Part shown: piece by piece, positions 11,101 to 26,100 of the stretch | Layout of the letters: every line of letters starts with the position of its first letter | Numbering within the stretch: position 1 is the stretch's first letter | From: Dipteris shenzhenensis | Taxonomy: Eukaryota; Polypodiophyta; Polypodiopsida; Gleicheniales | Strand: one strand, 5' to 3' | DNA length: 64,000 nt | Assembly: GCA_047967505.1 (NCBI GenBank) | Contig: CM106538.1 | Translations under genes and position numbers: made by a program | Notes under the pieces: model-generated | Told to the model about the DNA's origin: nothing | Database searches by the model: none | The model's input: the letters and a program-made list of their open reading frames with translations, nothing else

Positions 11101-14100
11101 GTGAAACAGGAAAGCCCAACGTGGACCAATACTACTGAGTCAAAAACTACAGCCAAAAGGATTTCAAAAAAACATGAATTTTGTTTCTTTGAGAATGATT
11201 TCAACTCTTGTCATGATGCATCTCTTCTCTCCCACAACTTCCCAACATGTGGTATCAAAGCTGTAGGTTCTAGAAAACTCCTTAGCCTTCTAGTTTGCCA
11301 CATCATCATCTTCTTCCTCAACTCTACCTTCTTCTTTTGCCTCTTTCTTGAAAATTCTTGTGAGAGCTTGTTCTCTTCACCTAGGCGACCATTCTTCATG
11401 CCCTCTTGGCTGAAGAACCTTCTCATTAGGGCACACCTCCAGCTCCAAGCTTGGCGTGGAATTGTCCTACTCCCCGTACCAACAAGTTATCTGTTTGGCG
11501 CACTTTTTTGAAATTCGGACTGTAGACGCAGAATTTTGATCAACCCTCCTAGTTGAAGTTGGGCAACACTATGACGAAGCTCCTAATGAATTTTGAGCTC
11601 AAATGCTTTAGTGGATGAGGAGAAATAAGCAAAAAACCAATCGAAATTGGCGCAGCTCTCCCGAGTAACTTGGCACAACATTGTGCAATTTCTCTCTAGT
11701 GGCTCTTCTTTGGTATAAGACCTTTCATTCTGCATAAGAAGCCCCTTTAATGGTCTCTTTATCAGTGCGAATTGAGCTCTCCAGTTTGCTGCTGTTTCTA
11801 CAAGTACTTTTTGAAAAGAATGCTTTGTTTATGGTGGACCCAGTTGACTTAAATTTGGGGGTTTTCATTCCAAAAGCTTCTTTACATAGTGGAATGCAAT
11901 TTTTACTTTGGGTTGACCTTCATCATGTTGCTCTTCCAATGCTTCATATGTGAAAGCAAAGAGAAGAAGAAAGAAGCACCTAGATATGTCAATAGAAAAG
12001 TGACAAAGCTTGTGAAGAAAAAACCATATCATTATTTTGCTACAAAAAGTTTAGGCCTCTCTGGTTTCATTGCTTACAATATGCACTTGTATGGTTGAGA
12101 TTTAAAGCCATTTGTAACAGAGCACACTGCCTAAATCATAAAGGTAAGACCCTCTCATGGCTACCTTTAAGATAGACAGATTCAATGACCAAGGCTTCCA
12201 TACTTGGCAAATGAAAATTAAGTTTGTGCTTATGAAGGAGGATTTATGGGATTTAGCCAAGCCAGGAATCACTCATCACAAGAGGGTGAATCCACTACTA
12301 CCAAAGGTAAGGAGAAGGCAAGTGACTCTACTTCAACAACACCAGGAGATGCTAAAAGGCTAGAGAAAGCCTATGCAATTATTGCATTAGCTTTGAGAAA
12401 TGATTATGTGCATCATATTTCAGATTTGGAATCTCCATATGAGGCTTGGCATAAGTTAGATGTGCTATTTGGTGCTAGCTCTCATAACTCTAAATTGACT
12501 TTGAAGATTAAGTTCTTTCAACTAAAGATGGATGGAGACTTTGTTGCAGCTCATGTCAATACTATGAGGAGTCTTATGACACAATTGGCCTCAGTCAACT
12601 CTCTAGTCATCATTGAAGATGATGCAATGGCTATGCTCTTGAAGAGTATGCCTCAAGACTTTAACTATGTTGTGACTACTTTGAATAATCTTCCCCAACC
12701 AACACTAGAGAGCATCATCAGTGCTCTACAAGAAGAAGAGAGAAAGAAGACTTCAAGGAAGGTAGAAGATCAAACTCAAGCACTTACAGTGAAGTTCTCA
12801 AAAAGCAAGTACAAAGCATGTAAGCATTGTGGCGAGACCAATCATCTTGAAAAAGATTGCTATAGGATCAATCCTTGCACTTATTGCGGCAAAAGCAATC
12901 ACTGTGAGAAATTTTGCAATGAGAAGAAGAAAGTCAAGGCAAATATGGTTGAAGTAAGAACTCCATCAGCAAATGAAGAAACAAATTTTATGGTAGATAA
13001 AGATAAATATAAATATAAAGATTGGACCTTCCTTTTGTCATGACTTGCTCATGTAGTCAATTTTGAGATTCTCTGCTTGGATTAGTACTCCAATAAGAAT
13101 GTTATGGTTATGTGTTGTGTTTACCTCCATGGTACCTCTTGCAGACATGAGAAACTAGGTCCACACAAAGGCCTAAGATTAATCCTTAGAAATGCAAGGG
13201 AGATAACCATTTGGGGGGGTCTATCCTATTTTTTGTAAACCTCGACCCTTGGGCACTCTTGCTAGCATGTGATCCTAGCCATAGATTTATCCTTGACCAC
13301 CATGAGATGGCATGTGAAACTATGTGAGACATAGCATGAGGCAAACCCTTGAGGGGGGTATGTTGGGACATTTGTGATCAAGGGCTTGCTCTAAGATGCA
13401 TGTACGCATCTAGCAGTCACATGTTTGTGTGTGTAGTATAGTACACTTAGTGCTATGAGGTGTATAGGACCATGACACAGGCGGTGATGCAGTACAAGGC
13501 ACCCTCTTGAGGAGGTGCCAAAGATTTAGGAAGTCCCTATGATATAGGCCTAATTGCCTTTCATGTAGGAGAGGTGCTTATGATCTAGGACACCCTCTCT
13601 CCCACTCTATAAATGAGAGGCTTCTCTCTTACAATCAATAGAACACACATTTGGTCTTCTCGTGTTCTCAACTCTTGTCATGATGTATCTCTTCTCTCCC
13701 ACAACTTCCCAACAGGATGTACAATAGCGATAGGATGCTGGAAATTCAACATGGCAGACGGCTTTACATCAGCAAATTGGACGTGGGTATTCACAGCCTT
13801 GCTAGAAGCTTGGGGAATCGCATTAGGAGCTTGGAGATTCAGTGCTACAGACGAATCTGCAAGGTCGGTGCAAGCTTAGGACAGATGGCAACGCAGCAAC
13901 CTCCATCTCGAAGCACGAGCACTCGCACACATAAACACACACCATCATGCACGCACGCACGTGCGCACATACACATAGACATGCGCGTGCACATGCACAT
14001 GCATGCACACTCGCAGGTGTACATGCACACCGGCACATTAAATCTGCATTCAGTTTTCTTCAATTGACTTGCATACAGAGAAAACTTAAATGTGCATCCG

Positions 14101-17100
14101 CAGTGCTCCTCTCAATAATTCACAATTATGCCATGCCAAATCGTTTTTAATCCCCAAGCATGACCAAATGAACAGGATTAAAGAAAAGCATACATTTTTA
14201 TCAATGAAAAGTCAAACATAGAAAGTAGAAAAAAGAAGTTAGTGCTTGTACCTCTTTACAGTCTTCGTTTTGCTTTTGATCATACAAAAGAGGAAGAATG
14301 AGAAGAAATGTTCATGGCAACAATCAATGGCTTAACACATGCACACACATACACACACATACCTTACATGTATATTCATAGTTCTTATATATGCAGAGAT
14401 GCTAATGAAGAAACAATTCCATACCCTGCAGCACCGTTGCCCACTCTCGTTTTGTGGCACTACGTTCTTCTGGACATCCAAAGCAAGATTGAGTGTGCCA
14501 TCAATTAAAGAAGTACATTTTGATTGCAAATACTTTGTCTCTAGATTAACTGTTTGAGCACCATCTTCTACAATCTCTCGCATTGTTGCCAAAAACCCAG
14601 ACATCTGTTGCGTAGGGATTTCTGGCCAAGTTGCGGAAAGGTTTTTCCAATCTTGGTTGTGACCAAATGAGGATTTCTGGTCTATTCCCATTGACACAGA
14701 AGCAGGAAAACCTGTGACCATTTGAGCAGAATCCAAGAATTGCTCACATTACTGGAAAGATAATATGGAACATGACGACAAAGCAAGTGAGTTTCACATT
14801 TTTCTGGCAATTGAGATGTTTAACCTGAGATAATCATACCAGTCCCTTGTTTCACTTCCTCTGTAGAATTGGCTGCTGCCGACAAATCCTCACCATCCCA
14901 GCTTGGATAGATGTGAAATCTCACATCCCCTTTGCCAGCTTGCTCATTGGTTTCTGTATCAGAAAAAAAATGTGGCAATTTGGTCAGAATCCAATGATTG
15001 CTCATGATTGCCTTAGATGCTCAACTAATTAGTGATTGAACTTTTGATTTTATCATGCGGTGTACTGATACCTGTGCTTTGGCGCTTGATTGATTTAAAT
15101 CCGTGTCCAGAATTGTCTGCTAATAGATTCTGACCAGTTAAGCTTGGATATTCCCGACATCCCATGTTTTCTTTGGAAGGTTGGTTGTCAGCTGCTGTGT
15201 CTGACTGCAACAAGTGGTTATGAATATTATCTCCACTCTCCTGTGACTCATTTGAACTTGAGTCAGATGTACACCCTAAACGTGGAAGAAGCTTCTGTGT
15301 GGCCAACAGACGCGATGAAGGCTTTTTGGAGACACCCATTTCAGGATCTGATAAATGCTCCAAATCCATGTTTCCGCATTTTGAAACATTTTGACGAGGG
15401 GAACTACATCCATTGCCTGCAGTGTTGGTGATTCTACAGTAACCATGAGGAGGATTGGAAACCTCATTCCAAGCGGACTTTCCCGCTTCTCCATCAGATA
15501 AGTGCGGTAAGAAGATTTTTTCCACATCAATCTGAAATTTCCCTTCACCTTGCTGTGATGTAGCTTGAGTAATGTCCAATCCACCAGTAGAGCTCGTCCT
15601 GCAATCAAAAACACATGCCAGCTAAGCTCATAGTGTTCCAGTACCAAAGAATATAAAAAATATGCAAAACAAAGAGAGTGTATGAAAAGTTCACGATTCC
15701 TAAGTGAAAACAGAACAAAAACTGTAGCCCTACAGGATGCTTTTTTGTTAGGTTCATACGCTTAACTGCCAAAAAAGTCCCCCGTTTCCATGAAGAATAA
15801 AAGCTAGTAATCTGTGCCCATTGATAGCCTTTACATATCAAAGATTAAATTGTTTCTTTGTTATATGTAAAAGGATCCACTGTGGTCACAGCGGGCACTG
15901 GTACAAGGAGAGTAAAAAGGGATTATGAAGAGCAGACTGTGTGCAGGGTCACTAAATGCAGAGCGCAAGAGGATGTATTGAACTGCAAAATGATCAAGTG
16001 GCACTGGTACAATTGGGCATTACCCGAAAACCTAGCCAGTTCTAATGTCCTTACCCGAAAAAATCATGTCCTCAAATTCTGACTGTCAGACTAAAAAGAG
16101 CTCCAGTAACAGAGAATGAAAACCCCCATGTATTACATAGCTTGAATCTGAGCCTGCACAAGGCCGGATTAAGTTTTTTTAATATAGGTAGAACAATCCT
16201 AAGTGATCTCCTCGTTTGGAAGGATTCTTATCATCTGGTAAGCCCTTGCATTTGAAAATGTGCCACTCCTCATCCATGGTCGTAGCTTGTAGTCTTGAGT
16301 TAGAGGACCTAAAATACAGTGTACCCTCGATGTGGGTGGCAGATTCAGCTTATATGCTAGCCTTTTTTTATCAAATGGTATGCTCATACTAGTTGCAGCC
16401 AAGATTGATGTTGATATGTCCGCCGCAAGGAGGCATTATGTTCTTGTGCAGTAGTGCACATATATCGCTTCTTGAATTCAAGATGCCTACTAGGCTCAGC
16501 TGCGTGTGTCTTCATTCTATCCTGTTTGTTTTAGCCAGCAGTGGAAGAGCTGTCAGCCCTTCCAAATCATTCTGTACATGCTGTTTTTGACAGCCATGTT
16601 TCTAACAACTGAAAGTCACAGGGTAGAGAAATGTTGTAGCACTGTTACATTTTTCTACGTATACACGACTTCTATTACCAGACTTTACCTCCAACAAATG
16701 CAGAGCACAAAGGCCAATGCTTTTCCCTTAAGACAACTGGCTTGCTGAAACGATGAGACTTTTCTTCTTGAGTTTAAATAATATGAATTGTGGTTCTCAC
16801 AATTTCCAATACCAGTATTGGGCTCTGTAACAATTTATATATAATTCAAACCAATCATGACTCAAGACCACATTAATGCGTCCCAACACAACACAAAAAT
16901 GTCATCATGTCTAGTCAATGGAGAGTTGAATCTGGGCATGCTGACAAAAGATTGTTGAGCATATGCTGTCTTTCAATTAAATCCACTCTCAAACCATGCT
17001 CTATATCAGTGCCTGCAAAATCACTATCTGCAAAGCCTTGGGATAAATAAAATTATGGGAGCTGCTGCTGTCCACCAGTATATGATCAAAGTCTTGCTTT

Positions 17101-20100
17101 AATATGTCTCTGCTTTGAATAGAAGTAGTACAATCTCAACAAAGAACGAAGTAGTATGTGCCATCATATCAGTTGTGACTATAGGAAATTACCTGCCTAA
17201 CTGTCACATCCAAATGACCACCTGCACACAGAAGTCATTATGTACAGCATCCAAGAATCTTATTGTAAATGTGTATACTTGTTTTCCTTTGTAGGATCTC
17301 AAGAAGGCACTTCTATTCAAATCAAATAACAATACCTGTCCATCCCACTATCCAGAAAGAGCACTTTTGAATACTAAAAAAAGAGGTTATAAAGCATGTT
17401 GCGAAACTTAGCTCATAGTTGCAGTTTGAATCAATTCCAGTACTAGTATGCATTTAAAGAGAAAAAGGAACACAAGAAGAGCAATACACTCATAAAACAA
17501 GTAGATAAAAAGAATGCTGAAAATTTTGAGACCGACTCGTAAAGTGTGCTTTGCGTGGTTGCAGCTGAACTAGACCTGACTGCTTTGACCAATTTACCTT
17601 CTTGAACAGATATCCTTTTGTCTTGGGGAGACAAAGACCGCCGGCGGAGGAGGAAAGCTCATCTCTGAAAATGTCTGAATCATATGACCTGCTTTTACTG
17701 GCTTGATTGGGGAAAGGCTGCAGAGGTAGTTGAAAAATGGTGAACCCTGCAGCCCAAAACCAAACGTTCAAAAGAGACAAAAGAAACTTATGAGATGGAA
17801 CCTGTATGTGATGAAGTTGCATATTGAGCCTGCTAATTAGTCCTCACCTGTGCAATTAGTTTCTCAAAACAGAAACTCTGCCATGCAAAATCAAGCAGAA
17901 ATACAGACAAAATACAAATAGAACTCCTACCATGAGCAGTAAGGATAAGACCAGCCACCCTACACCTTAGTAGAAGAACTTGGAGTGGTGACATCTCTCT
18001 CTCTCTCTCTCTCTCTCCCCCCCCCTTGGACTTGAAGAACATCCGATGTAAAGTGATAAAGGAACCCAAACAAATGGAAGGAAAATGGAGGCGCACATTT
18101 CGGCCAAATCTTGGTCCAAGACAATCTCCCCCACCCCTTGGACTTGAAGAGCATCCGATGTAAAGTGATAAAGGAATACAAACAAATGGAAGGAAAATGG
18201 AGGCGCACACTTCGGTCAAATCTTGGTCCCAAGACAATGAAGGGACATAAACCTCAGAAGGTCAATTAGGAGACCTTTGAGGAGGCAAACAAAGGTGGAG
18301 TAAATCCTCAACCTCAAGGTGACACGGGTCAAAAAACAAGCAACCGGTCCTATAACAAAGCTAAAGATTTTTTACATGAAAAATTTGGGGTGGCCAAAAA
18401 TCAGACTCAAAATGGGTCGGTCAAGCCTATTTATAGGGCCTTTCCTCCACAATGGAGCTGTCTCATACATACACTGGTTCATTTCTGAGTCCTGCCTTAT
18501 CAACTAGATTGTCTAAGCGCATCCATAGATAGCAGACATGCTCATCTCTCTCTTATATAGTGACATATGCTATAGGTGTGAGCAGAACAAAACTACCACT
18601 CCACTTAATCCTTGTACCCCTGCATTAGTGAATGTCTCTCTCCTGTTATGGGTAAAGCTCTCTCTGGACTGTGATGTGTCTGTATGTATACCATAGTGTC
18701 CTTATCCTGAAAGGTGTCCTGGAAGTTTTGTGATGCTAAATAGAGGCCTCCATTCGTGTTCCAAAGAGCAGAGGTCAAATGATTGATAGGTCCCAGAAGC
18801 CTTGCATCCCTATTTGGGTTAGTGGCTGCTGGTCATGGATGATAACCCTCCTGTCTCTGTAGACTCCCCACTTCCCGTTGGGCCTTGGCCTCCGTCTCCC
18901 TTCCCTTTGATGCTTTATTTTCATTTGTGTAAGGTTCTTAAATTGGATGATCAGAGGCTTCTCTTTGAGGCATCCTTCCCCTGAAATTTAAATGTCCATT
19001 AATATGGTGGGAATATATATCTAGATGAATCCAAGAACATGCCCAAACTCATCCTCTAAAAACACAACACACTGTGCAGTTTCAGTCTCATGATAGTCAC
19101 CCACAATGTTGAAAACCATAAACTCCATCATTCATGGAAGCATACTATAAGCATATGCCCTCACACATACATATCCACACAACCACAATACTTGAGCGTC
19201 CATTTATACAAGGATCTTCATACCAAGTTTCTGTCAGCACTCTGAAGGTGAAGAGCAGACTCAGCCATGACAAAGGCTAGCACTAAACCTTCCAGTCTCT
19301 CCCAAATCAGAATTTCTAATTGAAACAATGCTTAGACAATCTACCTAATAGGGCAACACACCACTTCAGATGGAAAGAATTTATTGCGATATCAACAAGC
19401 CACAACATGGACGAAGAGTTCACAAGGTGAAATTTGCATCTCTGCTAATACGATGGGAAATATACCTACATGAATTCAGGATAGCAGGGACTAGCTATTC
19501 ACCCCCGCCGATGTCATTAGGGCCCCACAGTTAAGTGTAGACCATATTTTAAACACATGCTCTCACATATAGATATCTAGATACCCACACATACTTGAGC
19601 ATCCATTTATACAAAGATCTCCGTACTAGAAGTTTATGGAACACTCTAGAGCTATGGGCAGACTCAGCAGCACTAGAGGAGAAGGCTAATTGTTAACTAC
19701 CTTCTCTTCTTCCTACTGCAAATCACGGGAATAGCACCATATCTTTTCCACCCAGCCAACCTTGCTGAAGCCTGAGAGCTGACACAGAAAATTCAAATTA
19801 AACATACGTGCACAGTGCCTTCTCCTCTCTCACTAGCTTCAACAAGCCCCATCTCCCTAGATGGATATAGATGCCATATGTCATCTTTATAGAGCCTTAC
19901 TAATGCAACATTTCACCCCTCTCTTGGGATGCTTTGATTTCCTTTGCCCCTAGGCACATTTCTTGCATTAGACCCTTAGCCTTAGATCCACCTAGTCTGG
20001 TGCTATCAACCCTCACCTAGGACCTTGACATTAATTCCCTCCCGATCATTTACATAAAGCGCAAACAAATAATTACAAACATAGATCCTTTAAAAGAAAC

Positions 20101-23100
20101 GTCGACTGATTCTTCCGAGGTTGTGCTACCTCGGCTAAAGCGTAACATTCCTTCCCTCTTCAGACATCAACGTCCTCGATGATAAAGTCTGGGAACACTC
20201 TCCGCAACTAGTATATGGATTCCCAGGTAGCTTCGGATAGAAGCTGACCATGCCATGCAACCAACACTGTGGGTATCTTCCGATTTCGTATTTGCATTGT
20301 TCCTTGGTCCAAGATTCTTGTTGGTTTGCGCCTCGCATTATCCTCTATCTCCTGAAACAAAACCACACCTTCGATTAGTGAGTCACCTGTATGTAAAAAT
20401 TTCTTTAAGCGCGAAACATGAAAAACCGGGTGCACCTTACACCCCTGTGGCAATTCTAATTTATAGGCTACCTTGCCTATTCTCTTTAGAATTAACCACG
20501 GCCCACAGTATCGAGGTGATAACTTAGCATACTCTCCTGAAGTCAACGACTTTGAGTGCGAAGGAACTCTGAGAAAAACTTTTTCTCCTTCCTTAAATAC
20601 TCTTATAGACCGGTTTTCATCTGCATACACCTTGGCTCTATCCATAGCCTGGCGGATATTAGCTCTTGCAAGTGCTAGCATCTCCCGCATCTGAACCACA
20701 AAGTTCGCGGCACTAGGCACTTTCTGAGGTACTCCAACTATAGTTGGATTTGCTGGTCTATAACCATAGTTCAGCTCAAACGGACTGAACCCAGTAGAGG
20801 AATGTTTTCTATCATTGTAGGCAAACTCTAACAATGGCAACCACTTGTCCCACGTATGTTGCCTCAATGACACATATGCTCTCAGCATATCCTCTAAAGT
20901 CTGGTTGACTCTCTCCGTCTGACCATCCGTCTCAGGATGATCCCCACTACTCATTCTCAACTCAGTCCTTAGTGTCTCAAATACCGCGGTCCAAAAATGA
21001 CCGGTAAATCTGACATCTCTGTCTGACACTATGGATCTAGGCAATCCATGCAGACGAAATATATGTCTAATAAACAAATCCACCACTTGCGAGGCACTAA
21101 CAGACTCTGTAGTCGGAATGAAGTGAGCCATCTTGGTTAGACGATCAACCACTACAAGGATAGAATCATACCCTCCTTGTGTCGTAGGCAGCCCTACAAT
21201 AAAGTCCATGGAAATGCTCTCCCACTTACTTAGTGGTATTTGCAAGGGCTGTAAAAGTCTGGGTGTTTTCACCCGCTCGGCCTTACTTACCTGACACGAG
21301 AAACACCGTGTCACATATTCATGAATATGCTTTTTCATCTTTGGCCAAAAGAAATCTCGCTTCACGAGATCATATGTCTTCTCGACCCTTGGGTGTCCCG
21401 CACATGGGCTATCATGGCACTGTCGAATGACTCTCTGCCTGAGATCATTCTGACTAGGTACTACAACCTTGCCATTTCTTTTCAGCATACCATCCCTTAT
21501 AGTATATCTTGCATAGGTTTGGCCTTTTCTGGATGCCAGGTCATCCTTTTCGTTTTCCCAAGGTCTAAACATATGAGCTTTAGGCCATAAGCTCTGGACA
21601 AACTCGTCCACCTTTTGAGTTTCTCTAATCTCGGTCATTACAGCACTCTCTAATACCGTGAAACTCATATTATGCATAATGCGAGACAACACATCAACAA
21701 TCTTATTATCCTTCCCTCTTCGGTACCGAATTAAACTCCTGCATGAGCTCTGCCCACCTAGCTTGGCGGCCCCTCAAGTCAGGCTGTTTACAAAAATGTT
21801 TCAGAGTATCATGATCCACATCCACATAAAACTCTGAACCATACAAATAATGCCTCCATGTTTTCAAAGCGTGGATAACAGCATACAACTCCAATTCATG
21901 AGTTGGCCAATTCCTTTGAGAGGGAGAAAGCTTCTTGCTTTCAAAGGCTACTGGCCTTCTCTCTTAAAGGAGAACTGCTCCTACCGCAATGCCACTTGCA
22001 TCGGTTTCTAGGAACAACGGTTTCTAGGGATCAACTATTTTTAACACCGGTCCTGCGGCCACAGCTTGTTTTATGGTGTTAAAACTTTCTTGTTGATTCT
22101 GTCCCCATATAAAAGATACTTCATCTGAGGTCAGATCAGTCAATGGCGATACTATTTCGGAATATCTTTTGATATGCCTTCTATAAAATTGGACAAACCC
22201 CAAGAATGATCGCAACGCGGTCAGACTCTGAGGGATTGGCCAAGTCAATATCGCAGCCACTTTCTTCGGATCCATTTCTACCCCCTCTGGAGTAATTATG
22301 AATCCTAAATATTCAAGCCTAACCATACACTGTATAGTTTTCTTTTTATTTATATAAAGACTGGCTTTCCTCAAAGTACTGAACACTATTCTTAAGTGTT
22401 CACGATGTTCAGTAATACTTTTACTAAATATCAGAATATCGTCAATAAAATATACTACAAACTTTCCGATATACGGACATAGTAAATCGTTCATAAGCAT
22501 GACGAATGTCGCTGGAGCATTGGTAAGTCTAAGGGCATTACCAAAAACTCATAATGACCAAACCTGCTTCTAAAAGCGGTTTTATGCACATCCTCGGCTC
22601 TAATCCGGATCTGATGGTAGCCACACTTAAGATCTATCTTGCTGAAAATCACGGCTCCATGTAATGCATCTAGCAAATCATCAATCCGAGCCATCGGATA
22701 CCTGTGCTTAACAGTGATATTATTGAATGCTCTGTAATCTATACAGAGGGGAAACGTATCATCCTTTTTCTTCTTTAATATCACTGGCGAAGCAAAAGGT
22801 GAGAAACTTGGTTGAATCTTCCCCAACTTGAGGTATTCTTCCAGTTGTCTACGCACCTCCGCCTCTTCAGTAAAACTCATTCTATAGGGAGGTCTATTTA
22901 CAGGTTTTGCCCCCGGAATCAGTTCAATCTTATGCTGAACATTCCGCACTGGACGTAACCCATAAGGTAGTTCATCCCTAAAACATTCAGAGAACTCCTC
23001 TGTTATAAGATTAGCCAGCTTGGCCATCTTACCACTTTGCGTAACAACAGTGCTAGCTGAAGAATCATCAACCGGCTCTACCGATGCTGTGCAAAGGAAT

Positions 23101-26100
23101 AAAAATTGTTCTTGAGCTTTTTTGATTTCCATCACGAAAACCAACGGTCCCTAAGGTATATCTTTCTTACCTCGCAAGACATAAAGCACATCATTCATCT
23201 TGAATTGATATACGTGCTTTTTTCAATCAATGGCTGGATTCTTCCTAGAATGCCACGCCATACCCAGGGCTATATCTGCATGAGCAAGCTTGGTCATTTC
23301 AAAATCAAGCTTCTCCGCATAGTTCTGAATACGAAGCTCCAACTGGGTAACCCTTTGGTCCCATACTTCAGTTGAACTTCCATCTGCCATCCTGACTGTA
23401 TACGCATAGTCAGATGGGTTAGTCTTTAACTTTAGCCTCTTCACGAGCTTGGAGTTAATCACATTGTGAGTTGACGCTGAGTCAAACAACACAATGACAT
23501 CATGATTGACCACTTGTCCTTTCATTTTAATTAACTCCGTATCATTAAAGGCCGTACACCCCGTTGCTGCGGGCTCAGATAGGATGTTATCAGGTGCACT
23601 CATTACTAGCTTAGCAACAGACACACATAACAAACAAGGTACTGACATCTGAGAAGATCCCGCTAGCTGACTCTGCATCTCTTTCGCTCTGGAACTTCCC
23701 TCCATTTCCACGTCGCATTCTGAGACCACCATCTCAGCCATCCGACGATCTTTATTCCGTGGACAATCCTTCCACTGATGAGGCTGAAGGCAACCAAAAC
23801 ACAAGCCTTCTCTCCTCGCTTTTTCTCTTTGCTCTGGGTTTAAGGGAGACTTAGACCAAGCCCGGGCTGCCATTGGGGTTACTTTCCTTTTCACTCCAAT
23901 GGTGATACTTGATTTAGGAGTTTCAGCTGGTTTCGCGTGCTTGGCTTGACCACTCAGCTGAGAACCACTCCCTCTACTAATCCACTTCTTTTTAAACCCA
24001 GATTTCTTCTGGTACCCATACTGGGTTCCGACCTGTGCAAACCCACTTGGCCTGCTGCCCTTGGCATCTTCATAGTTCAGGGCTATGGCTATTGCATCAT
24101 CTAACGTGTTCGCATACTTAGCCCGAACTTCCATTTTTATCCGATCATTCAATCCAAATATGAAATCTCACTTGGATTGATTGAGACAAGGGTTCATCGA
24201 CCTTCATTACGATCTCTCGAAACTTATCAGTGTATTCTGCCACTAACAAATTTCTCTGACAAAGGTTCCTAAATTGATCCCAAGCTCGGGATGCTTCGTC
24301 GAGAGGTAAGAAGTGTTTCCTGAATTCTCTTTTAAACCCCTCCCAGGTAGTGGATACTATACCATCTTTTTGTTGCTTAATCCACCACCGATCCGCTGCC
24401 TCAGTAAACATGTGGGTGGCCCCGTGGATCTTCTTGATGTCATTTCTGATTTCACAAATGGCGAACGCCTCGTCCCATTTGTGTAACCAGGTCTCAATGA
24501 CATCAAAACTACGGTCATTCATCCAACCAGAATACTTTTCAGGCTCTGGTGGACATACTATGTATTGCTCTTCTAAGTTCAGACTGCCCTGCATTTGTCT
24601 GTAACTGTTGCGCTAATAATTGCTGCAAGGCATCCTCAAGTAATGCAATCCTGCCAGATAAGGTGTGAGCTCCTGGGCGCGACACCTGCTGGGTCGGCCG
24701 GACTCCTGGCTCACCAGGGTCCCTCCTGGAAGCCCCTTCTTCTGCTTCCATTCAGGTCAATGGGTGTTTTGCTTTTTTTTTTTCTTTTTTTTTTTAAAAC
24801 ACCGCTAGAACACTGTATTTACAAACAAACACAATTCAGTGTACTAACACTCTGACACAATTCCCTATACTAGGGAATACCTGCAATCCCACATGCACAC
24901 TGACCAAGCATTTGACACATGCATAACCCAAATAGTGCTTTTCCCTATACTAGGGAAATTCCTGCAAACTAACTCTGACTGAAGCACACAAGCATAGTCT
25001 CAAGCATAATCTATCCCTACTACAGCATCAAACCTTCATGCAGACTTATCACTTACGAGATCCTGTTCATGTAAACGGAGCATCAACGAAACTAATCAAG
25101 GAAAAAAAAAACACAGAGTTGGCGGAAGCTCCCTGGTTGATCGCTCCTGCCAAGTGAACCAAACTTTCTCTATTTTCGAGCAGCGCTCCACCATGCGTCA
25201 CGCCAGGCTACACCTTGGAGATACCAGTAATCACATGTCACGTTGCAGGCCTTCCCGTTCACGAGCCACTTGCGTGCGTCAGTCTACCAAATGAATCGGT
25301 CCTTTCTCTGTGGTTCGTCAGGTCAGCCCCTCGCGTGGAGGTCACGAGCCCACGAGCTGTCTGCGTGGCCTTGGACGAACCAGATAGGTGGTTCGTCAAC
25401 CTATCATCTATCTTCACCAGCACCCCCCAGATCCTGTGCGTCGCCCAATCCACGTATCACTTTGAAAGTCTCCCGCAATACGAGCCTTCATTCCATCGTA
25501 GACCACGGGCAGCAACACCTATCTACGTCAACCTGCCTTACGAAATCCCTCGCTCCAGCAACGGCTCAGAAACAGCCACCACGCTGTTCGCTACCAAGTT
25601 ACGCTGCAAGAGTTAGCTGTTCACTCTCTCTTCACGTCCCGTCCAATCCACATCGCAGGTTGTTCACGAGTAGCCAACGCTTCTCTATTCGTTTCATCGT
25701 AGATCACAAATCCCCTCTCATCCTCTAGCCCAAGCTCTGATACCAATTGTTAACTACCTTCTCTTCTTCCTACTGCAAATCACGGGAATAGCACCATATC
25801 TTTCCCACCCAGCCAACCTTGCTGAAGCCTGAGAGCTGACAGAGAAAATTCAAATTAAACATACATGCACAGTGCCTTCTCCTCTCTCACTAGCTTCAAC
25901 AAGCCCCATCTCCCTAGATGGATCTAGATGCCATATGTCATCTTTATAGAGCCTTACTTATGCAACATTTCACCACTCTCTTGGGATGCTTTGATTTCCT
26001 TTGCCCCTAGGCACATTTCTTGCATTAGACCCTTAGCCTTAGATCCACCTAGTCTGGTGCTATCAACCCTCACCTAGGACCTTGACACTAATTCCCTCCC

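Larger units (their letters stand above)
11201..13714 (+). mobile_element. Gag-only Ty1/copia element (TR-GAG type), 5' LTR truncated
   Basis: The right LTR (13361-13714) begins TGTTGGG and ends CCCAACA and follows a GAGGGGGG purine tract. Only the last 47 bp of the left LTR survive (11201-11247), followed by TGGTATCAAAGC, a primer site one base off the tRNA-Met type. The interior holds one gag frame ending in a stop about 320 bp before the 3' LTR, with no protease, integrase or RT. It is antisense to TCX. This suggests a parasite of full copia elements later clipped at its 5' end. Confidence 0.82.

Noticed and set aside
13717-14150. Overlapping His/Cys-rich ORFs on both strands
   Set aside because: They are translations of the CA/GCAC microsatellite.
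14720-14752. TCTTTCCAG as acceptor of TCX exon 5
   Set aside because: In the required frame it is followed at once by stop codons; the downstream TGGTCACAG site restores phase.
17833-18237. 134-residue minus-strand ORF with internal repeats
   Set aside because: Produced by the 112-bp tandem duplication and CT run; overlaps TCX intron 1.
25215-25728. 133- and 161-residue plus-strand ORFs
   Set aside because: Lie in the untranslated leader of the minus-strand gypsy element and show no motif.
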